Source: Methanobrevibacter sp. (GTDB lineage Archaea > Methanobacteriota > Methanobacteria > Methanobacteriales > Methanobacteriaceae). From it: DNA of 64,000 nucleotides. Every line of letters starts with the position of its first letter. Position 1 is the stretch's first letter. The notes beneath the pieces were generated by a model that did not search any database, was not told where the DNA came from, and saw only the letters and a list, made by a program, of their open reading frames with translations. The position numbers were made by a program, and so were the translations under genes. Of this stretch, positions 32,280-40,386 are shown piece after piece. The stretch lies in contig NZ_SUTI01000010.1 of assembly GCF_015062985.1 (NCBI RefSeq), positions 1 through 64,000 on the forward strand, written 5' to 3'.

Positions 32280-34399
32280 TCAAGAATAGATTAATTTCAT
32301 CCCTGCGAACTATAATAACAACATTACTGCTGTCACTGTCAAACATAATTGCAATATATGTGGTAGACTACATTAGCGCCGATTTCACAATAGGTCCTTG
32401 GTACAATGCCATCATTATCCTTATAGCGCTTGCAATTGCAAATGCACTGTTATGGCCAATTTTTAGAAGATTTTTTATGAAAATCATCATATTCACTTTT
32501 GGGATTGGATCAATCTTCCTAAACTCGCTAATCTTTTATATTGCATCATTATTCGTGCCTGGAGTTTCAGCCGGAATTTATGGGGTTTTACAAGTTCCGA
32601 TTGTGATGGCAATCTTTTCTACATTTACCAGCAATATCATCAACACAAGTTACTATGACAGATACATGAAAAATATCCTCAATTATGCTCTAAAGCGAAA
32701 AACACCCTATAAAAAGAGATATCCTGGAGTAATAATGCTTGAGATAGATGGCCTTTCAACCAATACTTTAAAAATGGCTCTTGACAAAGGGATGATGCCC
32801 AACATTAAAAAATACCTGGATGAAAAGACACACACCCTGAAGGGCTGGGAAACTGACCTGTCATCACAAACAGGAGCAAGCCAGGCAGGAATATTGCATG
32901 GAACTAATGAAAACATTATTTCATACAGATGGGTCGAAAAGGAAAATAACAATAGACTAATCGTTTCAGGAAAATTGAGCGATGCTCCGGAAATTGAAGA
33001 GAAAATCAGTGATGGGCAGGGGTTACTTGTAGATGGAATCAGTATTGCAAACATGTTTTCTGGAGACAGTAAAATTCCAACCTTAACATCCTCGAAACTG
33101 GAGGGTTTGGCCAATATCTACAATAAACCATTGGATGCTGTCTTTTTAGATGCATATAATTTCCAAAGGCTATTCGTTCTGTTTTTATGGGACATAATTC
33201 TTGAATTAAAGTCACAGGCGGTTCATTATATAAAAAATATACAGCCACGCCTTAGAAGAACCATCGTCTATGCTGCAGTCAGGGCTGGAGCTAATGTAGT
33301 CCTAAGGGAAGTTACAACCGATGTATTGACAAGTGAAATATTGACAGGCAATATCGACACTGCATATGCCACATATATGGGATATGACGAAATAGCTCAC
33401 CATTCAGGAGTCCAGGATGATGATGTTTGGAAAACCTTGAAGATGATTGATGCTCAATTTGCAAAAATCACCTCTGCAATAAAGATGAGCGACAGAGAAT
33501 ACAAATTAGTAATCCTATCAGACCACGGCCAGTCAAATGGTGCCACATTCAAACAGAGATACGGAATAACATTAGGGAACTATGTTAGAAGATTCCTCCC
33601 CGATGATTTGAAAATGTTTAAGACAGAATACAACATTGACCACTTTAGAGACGCAATCATTCCTGAAAATAAACAAATCAGAAACATAAAAGAAAAAATG
33701 GGTTATATTCGCGGAGACCTTTTCGAAGATAGGGAGTTCTTACAGAACATCAGGGAAGGACTGGAAAACAGGAAGCCTGCAATAATTTTTGAAAATAATC
33801 AATTCCTTAATTTACGTGAAAGATATTCAAATAACCTGGAATACATTACAGACTATGAAAGCAGGGAACATAGTACCAAAAAAGCTCGAGATTCCGAACT
33901 GATTGTTTTGGGATCCGGAAATTTAGGGTTGATTTACCTAACCGAATGGAAACAACGCCTAAACTATGAAGAAATAGTGATGTTATTCCCCGATTTGATT
34001 CCAGGACTTGTAAAACATCCCGGAATTGGATTCGTTTTAGTGGATTCCATATCCAATGGAGGAATGGTCATCAGCGAAAATGGAATATATTATCTTGATG
34101 ATGATAGGATTATCGGTGAAAATCCGTTGAAGGATTTCGGAAAACATGCTGCAGAACACCTGAAACGAGAAAATTCATTTGAGAACATGCCGGACATAAT
34201 GGTAAACAGCTTTTATGACAAAAAGCTCAATGAGGTTTGTGCTTTTGAAGAGCTTATCGGGTCTCACGGAGGTCTTGGAGGAGACCAGACAAAACCATTC
34301 ATTTTATACCCTTCAGAGTGGGAAGACCCTGGAGAGCTAATCGGCGCTTCATCAATTTACAAGTTTCTGAAAAAAGAGATAAACGATTTAAAATCTTGA
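32276..34399 (+). CDS. Holin-like membrane domain fused to an alkaline phosphatase-superfamily phosphodiesterase
   Basis: A 707-residue fusion. Residues 1-125 hold four hydrophobic segments of the Phage_holin_4_2 type (LLSLSNIIAIYVVDYISADF, IALAIANALLWPIFRRFFMK, FGIGSIFLNSLIFYIASLFV, VLQVPIVMAIFS). Residues 150 on form a phosphatase/phosphodiesterase domain: IMLEIDGLSTNTLKMALDKG, the nucleophile region SSQTGASQAGILHG, YMGYDEIAHHSGVQ, ILSDHGQSNGATF, and GSHGGLGGDQTKPF near the end. The metal ligands appear complete. The 'holin' domain is common outside phages. Substrate unknown; the active site side of the membrane cannot be told. Confidence 0.85.
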   Translation: MIKNRLISSLRTIITTLLLSLSNIIAIYVVDYISADFTIGPWYNAIIILIALAIANALLWPIFRRFFMKIIIFTFGIGSIFLNSLIFYIASLFVPGVSAGIYGVLQVPIVMAIFSTFTSNIINTSYYDRYMKNILNYALKRKTPYKKRYPGVIMLEIDGLSTNTLKMALDKGMMPNIKKYLDEKTHTLKGWETDLSSQTGASQAGILHGTNENIISYRWVEKENNNRLIVSGKLSDAPEIEEKISDGQGLLVDGISIANMFSGDSKIPTLTSSKLEGLANIYNKPLDAVFLDAYNFQRLFVLFLWDIILELKSQAVHYIKNIQPRLRRTIVYAAVRAGANVVLREVTTDVLTSEILTGNIDTAYATYMGYDEIAHHSGVQDDDVWKTLKMIDAQFAKITSAIKMSDREYKLVILSDHGQSNGATFKQRYGITLGNYVRRFLPDDLKMFKTEYNIDHFRDAIIPENKQIRNIKEKMGYIRGDLFEDREFLQNIREGLENRKPAIIFENNQFLNLRERYSNNLEYITDYESREHSTKKARDSELIVLGSGNLGLIYLTEWKQRLNYEEIVMLFPDLIPGLVKHPGIGFVLVDSISNGGMVISENGIYYLDDDRIIGENPLKDFGKHAAEHLKRENSFENMPDIMVNSFYDKKLNEVCAFEELIGSHGGLGGDQTKPFILYPSEWEDPGELIGASSIYKFLKKEINDLKS

Positions 34400-35239
34400 A
34401 AGCCAATAATCGAATATTTCAGAAATTTCTTCATTGAAGCTTATTGTCTTATCCTTATTCTGTGGAATTGCATTTGGATGACTCCTATTCAATCTGATTA
34501 ATGTTGTATTCTGATTTTCATAGGTCATCTGTTCAAATGGATACCTTATGATTACGGGAGTATTAAATCCAACACCCAACTCCAAAAAGACTATCTTTTT
34601 ATTTTCATCAATGCCTGATAGGAAATTCTGATAATTATGATACATCTCATGCCATTTTTCATCTTCGACAAAGAAATTATCCTTTCTTACATTGATTTCC
34701 ATATTTCCGCCGCAAACAGGGCATACCGGAACCAGTTCAGAGGGAATTTTACAGTCCTCTATCTTTTCCAAAGCATCAAAAACCAGATCCTCATTTGAGT
34801 AAAGCTTGTTGTGGCAGGCTTTTTCACATTGAATTAAACCGTAATCTCCCTGAGTAGCAAAAATCCTTTCATCCTCAAATCCGTTTATCCAAAATTGATG
34901 TTCAACATTTGTCGTCAGGACAAAGTAATCCTTATCTTTTACAAGTTCCAATAACTGCTCATATAATCTTGTTTTTCCAACTGAATATCTATTTACATAA
35001 ACATGGCGAATCCAGTGCGCCCATTTTTCCTCTTGTGTTTCGTAAGGATAAAATGTTGCAGAGTACATATCCTGAACGCCATACTTTTCAATGAAATCCT
35101 GAAAATTTTCTTCAAAGCGTTTCCCTGAATATTCTATCCCTGCGGCCGCTGAAAATCCCGCACCTGCACCTATTAAAATATAATCGGCATCATCAATAGC
35201 CTTTTTTGCCTTATCTAATCTTTGAACAAAACGTTCCAT
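34388..35239 (-). CDS. SirTM-type (class M) sirtuin, likely protein ADP-ribosyltransferase
   Basis: A 283-residue sirtuin. NAD-binding GAGAGFSAAAGIEYSG is at residues 24-39 and TTNVEHQFWINGF at 109-121. The position of the catalytic His of ordinary sirtuins is Gln130 (ATQGDYG), as in SirTM enzymes that ADP-ribosylate proteins instead of deacetylating them. Four zinc Cys are at 138, 142, 173 and 176. ATG at 35239 is chosen because GGTGAT ends 4 nt before it; the ATG is 1 nt past the macrodomain stop. Known SirTM targets a lipoylated GcvH-L carrier; neither GcvH-L nor a lipoate ligase is in this window. Confidence 0.88.
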   Translation of the reverse strand: MERFVQRLDKAKKAIDDADYILIGAGAGFSAAAGIEYSGKRFEENFQDFIEKYGVQDMYSATFYPYETQEEKWAHWIRHVYVNRYSVGKTRLYEQLLELVKDKDYFVLTTNVEHQFWINGFEDERIFATQGDYGLIQCEKACHNKLYSNEDLVFDALEKIEDCKIPSELVPVCPVCGGNMEINVRKDNFFVEDEKWHEMYHNYQNFLSGIDENKKIVFLELGVGFNTPVIIRYPFEQMTYENQNTTLIRLNRSHPNAIPQNKDKTISFNEEISEIFDYWLSRF

Positions 35240-35240
35240 C

Positions 35241-36005
35241 CTAATCACCGAACAATTCCTTTTTATATAATGAATAGCTGGAGTCACTGAACACGTCAAA
35301 AATCACATGCTTCAATGTGCTTTCATTTGAATTCAAATAATCATCAACCGTTTTGATTGCTATCCTGCAGGCCATATCCTGCGGAAAGTTAAAAACTCCT
35401 GTTGAAATATTGCAGAATGCAATTGATTCTAAATCATTTTGATCAGCTATTTCCAAACAGGACCTGTAACAGCTAGCTAATGCTTTGCAGTCCTCATCAC
35501 TCGGTTTTGAACCATAAGCGATTGCAGGACCTACAGTGTGTATGACATGTTTGGAAGGAAGATTATAAGCTGCTGTTATCTTGGCTTTTCCAACCTCCTC
35601 ATCGATTCCCTGAACTTTCATGAGGGCATTGCACTCTTCCCTCAATTGGATTCCTGCAGCGGAATGAATCGCGTTATCAATGCAATTGTGCTGAGGGATG
35701 AAGCATCCGAGCAATTTGGAATTGGCGGCATTGACAATTCCGTCGACTTTCAAAGTTGTAATGTCGCCTTGCCAAAGCATGATTTTTCCTTTAAATTCCT
35801 TAATATCTTCAACTGATGTCAACTCCTTATTCAATGTTTCTGAAGTTAAAAATTCATCCTGAACTTTTAAAAATTCATCGGATATGTTTTGAGGCAACCT
35901 GACATTCATCAATGAACGAAGCAATCCTCTCTTTTCCCCATAACTGTTTGGAATTTCAATTAACTCGCCTCTTTCTTCAATTAAGTAATTTATTAAAAAA
36001 TCCAA
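35241..36005 (-). CDS. Zinc-dependent macrodomain protein-ADP-ribose hydrolase
   Basis: A 254-residue protein. About 70 N-terminal helical residues precede a macrodomain (MLWQGDITTLKVDGIVNAAN at 76-95). The zinc-macro signature SKLLGCFIPQHNCIDNAIH (residues 96-114) supplies Cys101, His106 and Cys108. The substrate loop is AFCNISTGVFNFPQDMA. Zn-macrodomains remove the ADP-ribose that the linked SirTM puts on. It lies immediately upstream of the sirtuin, in the operon order known from bacterial SirTM loci. Confidence 0.9.
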   Translation of the reverse strand: MDFLINYLIEERGELIEIPNSYGEKRGLLRSLMNVRLPQNISDEFLKVQDEFLTSETLNKELTSVEDIKEFKGKIMLWQGDITTLKVDGIVNAANSKLLGCFIPQHNCIDNAIHSAAGIQLREECNALMKVQGIDEEVGKAKITAAYNLPSKHVIHTVGPAIAYGSKPSDEDCKALASCYRSCLEIADQNDLESIAFCNISTGVFNFPQDMACRIAIKTVDDYLNSNESTLKHVIFDVFSDSSYSLYKKELFGD

Positions 36006-36149
36006 CTGTTCTTCGCTATTTATTTTAATCCCTCCTTAAAAGTGTTAATTATTATTAGAATTTGAGTATTTAAATTATTTTTGTAACTTCAAGGAAACCC
36101 AGTAACTAAAAAGTAACTATTAAATAATGATTTAAAACAATTTAAAAAT
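36006..36149. promoter_or_regulatory. Divergent promoter with AGTAACT repeats (macrodomain/SirTM and HxlR)
   Basis: The 144-nt gap holds AGTAACT-AAAA-AGTAACT at 36101-36118 and a further GTAACTT at 36083-36089. AGTAACT is itself palindromic apart from the middle base. The repeats run directly into the plus-strand TATA-like CTATTAAATAATG, i.e. over the BRE of the HxlR gene. Autoregulation by HxlR is the simple reading. The same double element occurs before the arsA gene at 41419-41435. Confidence 0.5.
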
Positions 36150-36527
36150 ATGAACAACGAAAAAATAATCTGCCCCGTGGATAGAACTCTAAATCTGATT
36201 AATAAGAAATGGAGCATACAAATTATAAGGGACATGTTTTTCGGAAAGAAACGTTTTAAAGAATTTCAAGAGGACAAACCAAACCTAAGCAATAAAGTAC
36301 TGTCAAATTGCCTGAAAGAATTGGAAGAAAATGGTTTAATTGAAAAAAAAGTTTTAAATACAAGTCCTGTCAGCACTGAGTATTATCTGACTGAATATGG
36401 AAAATCCATGAATAGAATTGTCTATGAACTAGCCATGTTTACATTACATGATGAAAATAGCTATTCTGACGAAGTTAGAAATGAATTGAAGAATACATTT
36501 AAAGAAACATTGAACATTGATGATTAA
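36150..36527 (+). CDS. HxlR-family winged-helix regulator
   Basis: A 125-residue HxlR regulator: CPVDRTLNLINKKWSIQIIR at residues 8-27, GKKRFKEFQEDKPNLSNKVL, then KELEENGLIEKKVL and TEYYLTEYGKSMNRIV. Cys8 sits where family members such as HypR and YodB carry their redox-sensing Cys. It is divergent from the macrodomain/SirTM pair and is probably its regulator, sensing oxidative or electrophile stress; that link is inference. Its end overlaps or abuts cbiE on the same strand. Confidence 0.88.
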   Translation: MNNEKIICPVDRTLNLINKKWSIQIIRDMFFGKKRFKEFQEDKPNLSNKVLSNCLKELEENGLIEKKVLNTSPVSTEYYLTEYGKSMNRIVYELAMFTLHDENSYSDEVRNELKNTFKETLNIDD

Positions 36528-36528
36528 A

Positions 36529-37167
36529 ATGACTGGAAAAATTTATATTATTGGAATTGGGCCTGGAGCAAGCGAATATCTAACTAAAAAAGCGATTGAT
36601 ACTGTTAAAATGAGCGATTATACTGTTGGAAGTACACGGGCAATCGAATTATTTGATGATGTGCAAAACAAAATCTCATTTAATGTGAAGGAACTGCTTG
36701 ACAAATTGGAAGAGGGTGTGGAACTTGCTTGTGACGGCAATACCGTTTCAATATTATCAACAGGAGACCCCGGTTTTTCAGGTGTTTTAAATACCGTTTT
36801 AAGAATTTCTGCCGAAAAGGATTTTCCAAAAGAAAACATTGAAGTAATCCCTGGAATCAGTTCCCTTCAGCTTGCAGCGGCAAAATGCCACATCCAATGG
36901 GACAACGCCAATGTGATGACCTTCCATGGAAGAGAAAATATAGAAGACATCCTGCCGGTCATCAACAATGGAAAAACAACAATTGCCCTCCCATCAAGAA
37001 AAGTGAAAGATATGGCACAATTTTTAATCGACAATGGAGTTGAAGAGGACAGGAAGGTTGTAGTCTGTGAAAGATTAAGTTATCCTGATGAAAGAATTGT
37101 TGAGTCCAACTTGAAGGATATTGCTCAAAGTGAATTTACCTATATGTGCATTATGGTAATTTATTAG
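36529..37167 (+). CDS. cbiE: Cobalt-precorrin-7 (C5)-methyltransferase
   Basis: A 212-residue SAM-dependent tetrapyrrole methylase that methylates C5 in anaerobic cobamide synthesis. The start is MTGKIYIIGIGPGASEYLTK with the GxGPG loop, then ILSTGDPGFSGVLNTVLR (G-D-P-G) and EVIPGISSLQLAAAKCHIQW. CbiE without a fused CbiT part has this length. ATG at 36529 is 1 nt past the HxlR stop region, so the genes may be co-transcribed although their roles differ. Confidence 0.9.
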   Translation: MTGKIYIIGIGPGASEYLTKKAIDTVKMSDYTVGSTRAIELFDDVQNKISFNVKELLDKLEEGVELACDGNTVSILSTGDPGFSGVLNTVLRISAEKDFPKENIEVIPGISSLQLAAAKCHIQWDNANVMTFHGRENIEDILPVINNGKTTIALPSRKVKDMAQFLIDNGVEEDRKVVVCERLSYPDERIVESNLKDIAQSEFTYMCIMVIY

Positions 37168-37227
37168 AACAATTTATCCGTAAAATTCATTTTAAAAATC
37201 ATTTACTATTTATTTTTAAAATTAAAG

Positions 37228-37236
37228 TTTATATAT
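37228..37236 (+). promoter_or_regulatory. TATA box of the large surface protein gene
   Basis: TTTATATAT lies 58 nt before the ATG, giving a leader of roughly 30 nt. AAGGTAGAT just before the start is a moderate ribosome binding site. Confidence 0.4.
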
Positions 37237-37293
37237 CCATAATATCATACTTTAAACGTCAAATAAATTGAATTGACATTTAAGGTAGATACT

Positions 37294-40164
37294 ATGAACA
37301 AAAAAATAAACACCATATGTTTCATTTTCCTATTACTATTTTTAGCTGGCGCAGTATCTGCAGCGAATAATGAAAATGAAACGACAACTGCAATTGAACA
37401 GCCTGAACCAAATCAGGATTTGTGTAAGATAAATGAAGAACAAGGAACGGACAAAGGCGAAGTGGAAAGTTTAGGGGCTGCAAGCACAACCGCTAAAAAG
37501 AAAGTCGTGATTGATGCTCCTGATTTAAACATGTACTATGAGGATGGAAGCAAATTCAAAGCATTGCTGAAAGACAATACCAATCAAGCGATAAGCAAAG
37601 CTAAAATAAAATTTACTGTAAACAATTGTACATACACTAAAGAAACCAACAGTAAAGGTATTGCCTACCTTAAAATAAATTTAGAGAGTGGAAATTACAC
37701 CATTGAGACAAAATTTACCGGGAACGGCACTCACTACGGAAGGATTGTGAAAAGCACCATCATCGTGAAGAGCACCATAAAATGCGATGATTTTACAAAA
37801 TACTACGGAAATACCGAAAAATACAGCTCCATTTTTTATGACAAAAAAGGAAACATTCTTAAGAATGCTTCCGTTGCATTTACACTGAAAAACAAAAACT
37901 ACACTGTTAAGACAAACAGCAAGGGCATTGCAAAAATAGTTATAAACCAAAAACCCGGAGAATATCCCATTTCATCGATTAACTCACAAACCGGGGAAAT
38001 ACTTAAAAAAACGATTACGGTAAAATCACTGATTATAACCAAAGATTTGACAATGAATGAAACCTCCCCTGAAAAATTCAGCGTGAAAATCTTAAACAGT
38101 ATGGGAAATCCTTCACCCAATGAGCAAGTAACAATAAACATCAATGGAAAAAGCTATGAAAGAACAACAAACAAAAACGGAATTGCATCCCTAAACCTTA
38201 ATCTGAAGACCGGGACTTATCCGATAACAACCGAATATGACGGACTTAAGAATTCCAATAAGATTACTGTAAAGAAAGTTATAACTACACCATTCAAGCA
38301 CACCATGCTGATTCCGAATTATGTCAATGTCACCGTCCCATATGTTTATGAAAACTATTACTATTCGTTGAAAACAGGATTTGACGGAATTATAAGAATG
38401 CCTAAAAATGAACTCTTTACAATCCAAATCGGAGAAAAAACCTATAAGTTTTCTACCGCAAAAATTACCGGCATAAATTCCACACTGCTTGGACTCAGAA
38501 GCTACCTCATACCATTGGATGGAAACACTATGGAGGACAATATGGACAAGAACAATCTAAAAAAAGACGGCATAATCATTTCAACAATGAAAGGTTACAC
38601 CGTAATTGATTATCAGAGCAGAACTCAGGATAACACGGCATTATTCGGATTTTATGCAAGTAAAGGATTGGACCAGGGAGAGACATTCACATACCTTCAA
38701 AATGACAAAATAATGGCAAAAATCAACATCCAGACTGTGAATTATGATGAGGACGGCTTGAAATACAGCATCGCCAAATTTTATGGAAGGCCCACCTATG
38801 ATTTTTACTACAGAAACTATTATGAAATTACCAGAGACAATCTTGAATCAATAAAATTTGCAAATACCCAACAGCCTGTCACATTCAGCTATTACAACAA
38901 TTATATCACAGGACATCCCTCAAAAGAAAATATAATAACAAAATTCATGGTAAATGGAAAAGAGGAAGCTGAAAAAAATGAAACAATTAGCTATGGACTA
39001 AGCGACAAATACCGAAATGCTATGGGCTTTGAAGTTCTGCAATCCTATAGCATAATCAACGAGAAGATTACTAAAAAAGTTTTGGAAAACTGGATTTCGA
39101 AAAGTTCAAGATATTTGAATAGATTTGGAGTATTAAACGCCTACGGAATGCATTTAGCTTCACTTGAAACTACCTGGTTCAGCGATATTTTTGCCAATGA
39201 ATATTCTAGTGACTTTAAAGTAAAATGGCAGAGAAACCATACTCTAACAATATTAGCAGGCATAAATCTTCAAGATACATATATAGACATCCTAAATGCG
39301 GATATGGGAATGGATGTTCAGGGGAAAAATAAAAATGTTGTTCTATTCCGACTGATCAATTCACTCCACCTGCCTGAATTGGAGGATTATGCCCTTAAAA
39401 GCATTTCAAATAGGTATTCAGATAAAAGCAGCAATTCATTCGTTAATATATTTTCATCTGTTTCAAATAATTACAGTATGTTCCAATTAGGGGATTTATT
39501 ATATGTATTTTCAAATGATAAAAGTTCTGCAATCATATTAAATTGTACAAGTGGCGTTTCAAGCGTAATACTCAATAAAAACAGTTCCATCTATAAAGGA
39601 TCAAGCGTCACCACCACAAATGACTGCTGCAGCATCTGCAATCTGGCAAATGATATGATAAATGAAATCAGGGAGATGATAAAATTTGTAGCTCCAGGAG
39701 CATATCTATTAACGGATGAATTAAATAACATGCACTCCTTCAGCACAATAGCCTACAAAGGACTGATATTTATACTAACCAAAGTATCTACTGGCGCAGA
39801 AGTTGCTTGCTTTGGATTATTGTCAACAATGACCCTAATACAGGACATTGGGACAAAGTATAGGGAAGGAATGATTGATGAGAAATATTGGCACGAAACA
39901 ATGGATAAGGTAACATTTACACGTCCCGGCTATCTTCAATCTAAAAAAGTATACAACATTCCAAACAATAACGGAGGATACGACTATATTGAAGTCAAAA
40001 TCAACAATGACCTGACTCTTGATAGGGATAATGCATTATACATCAGCGACGGAAAAACAAAAAAGTTAACTAAGCCGGAGACATACAAATATTTCTGTGA
40101 AGAATATCTTACACCATTTAGCATGCCTTCAAAATATTGGGATGAAAGCTGGAGAGGAATATAA
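37294..40164 (+). CDS. Large adhesin-like surface protein with Ig-like repeats
   Basis: A 956-residue secreted protein. A signal peptide covers residues 1-23 (ICFIFLLLFLAGAVSAANNE). Three Ig-like units of about 85-90 residues follow (roughly 65-330), each with the pattern K-x-N-S/K-G-I-A near its middle (ETNSKGIAYLKINL, KTNSKGIAKIVINQ, TTNKNGIASLNLNL). Residues 340-956 are non-repetitive, Tyr/Asn-rich and unrecognised, with a Cys cluster NDCCSICNLANDMI and one moderately hydrophobic stretch near residue 840. No clear C-terminal anchor is present. A 59-residue membrane protein follows directly. Typical of the adhesin-like proteins of gut Methanobrevibacter. Confidence 0.82.
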   Translation: MNKKINTICFIFLLLFLAGAVSAANNENETTTAIEQPEPNQDLCKINEEQGTDKGEVESLGAASTTAKKKVVIDAPDLNMYYEDGSKFKALLKDNTNQAISKAKIKFTVNNCTYTKETNSKGIAYLKINLESGNYTIETKFTGNGTHYGRIVKSTIIVKSTIKCDDFTKYYGNTEKYSSIFYDKKGNILKNASVAFTLKNKNYTVKTNSKGIAKIVINQKPGEYPISSINSQTGEILKKTITVKSLIITKDLTMNETSPEKFSVKILNSMGNPSPNEQVTININGKSYERTTNKNGIASLNLNLKTGTYPITTEYDGLKNSNKITVKKVITTPFKHTMLIPNYVNVTVPYVYENYYYSLKTGFDGIIRMPKNELFTIQIGEKTYKFSTAKITGINSTLLGLRSYLIPLDGNTMEDNMDKNNLKKDGIIISTMKGYTVIDYQSRTQDNTALFGFYASKGLDQGETFTYLQNDKIMAKINIQTVNYDEDGLKYSIAKFYGRPTYDFYYRNYYEITRDNLESIKFANTQQPVTFSYYNNYITGHPSKENIITKFMVNGKEEAEKNETISYGLSDKYRNAMGFEVLQSYSIINEKITKKVLENWISKSSRYLNRFGVLNAYGMHLASLETTWFSDIFANEYSSDFKVKWQRNHTLTILAGINLQDTYIDILNADMGMDVQGKNKNVVLFRLINSLHLPELEDYALKSISNRYSDKSSNSFVNIFSSVSNNYSMFQLGDLLYVFSNDKSSAIILNCTSGVSSVILNKNSSIYKGSSVTTTNDCCSICNLANDMINEIREMIKFVAPGAYLLTDELNNMHSFSTIAYKGLIFILTKVSTGAEVACFGLLSTMTLIQDIGTKYREGMIDEKYWHETMDKVTFTRPGYLQSKKVYNIPNNNGGYDYIEVKINNDLTLDRDNALYISDGKTKKLTKPETYKYFCEEYLTPFSMPSKYWDESWRGI

Positions 40165-40344
40165 ATGAAAATAATAGATGCTTTTAGAAAACAGCACATA
40201 ATTGTGCAAATTTTGGATATTGCATTCATAATAGTTTTAGTTTATGAATTGGCAACAATGCAAAGCCTTTCGATAAGCTGGATATTACTGTTTTTAATAG
40301 TAGCAATTCCACTTTGTCAAAGCTTTTTAAAAAAAGAAAATTAA
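40165..40344 (+). CDS. Small two-helix membrane protein downstream of the adhesin
   Basis: A 59-residue ORF read from the sequence, starting right after the adhesin stop (TAAATG). A basic stub MKIIDAFRKQ leads into two hydrophobic helices, about residues 13-30 (VQILDIAFIIVLVYELAT) and 37-53 (SISWILLFLIVAIPLCQ), and ends in SFLKKEN. No homologue is recognised. The tight junction and shared terminator at 40348 argue that it is a real gene co-expressed with the surface protein, perhaps anchoring or exporting it. Confidence 0.65.
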   Translation: MKIIDAFRKQHIIVQILDIAFIIVLVYELATMQSLSISWILLFLIVAIPLCQSFLKKEN

Positions 40345-40347
40345 TTG

Positions 40348-40386
40348 AAGTTAAAACACATTGGTTTTAACTTATTTTTATTTTTT
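40348..40386 (+). terminator. Terminator after the surface-protein operon
   Basis: AAGTTAAAAC at 40348-40357 pairs perfectly with GTTTTAACTT at 40364-40373 around ACATTG, followed by a T-rich tract to 40386. It lies 4 nt after the small membrane protein and just before the end of the convergent arsA gene. Confidence 0.75.

Noticed and set aside
32276..32650. Holin-like segment as evidence of a prophage
   Set aside because: This domain is common in non-phage membrane proteins, it is fused to a phosphodiesterase, and no phage gene or integrase is nearby.
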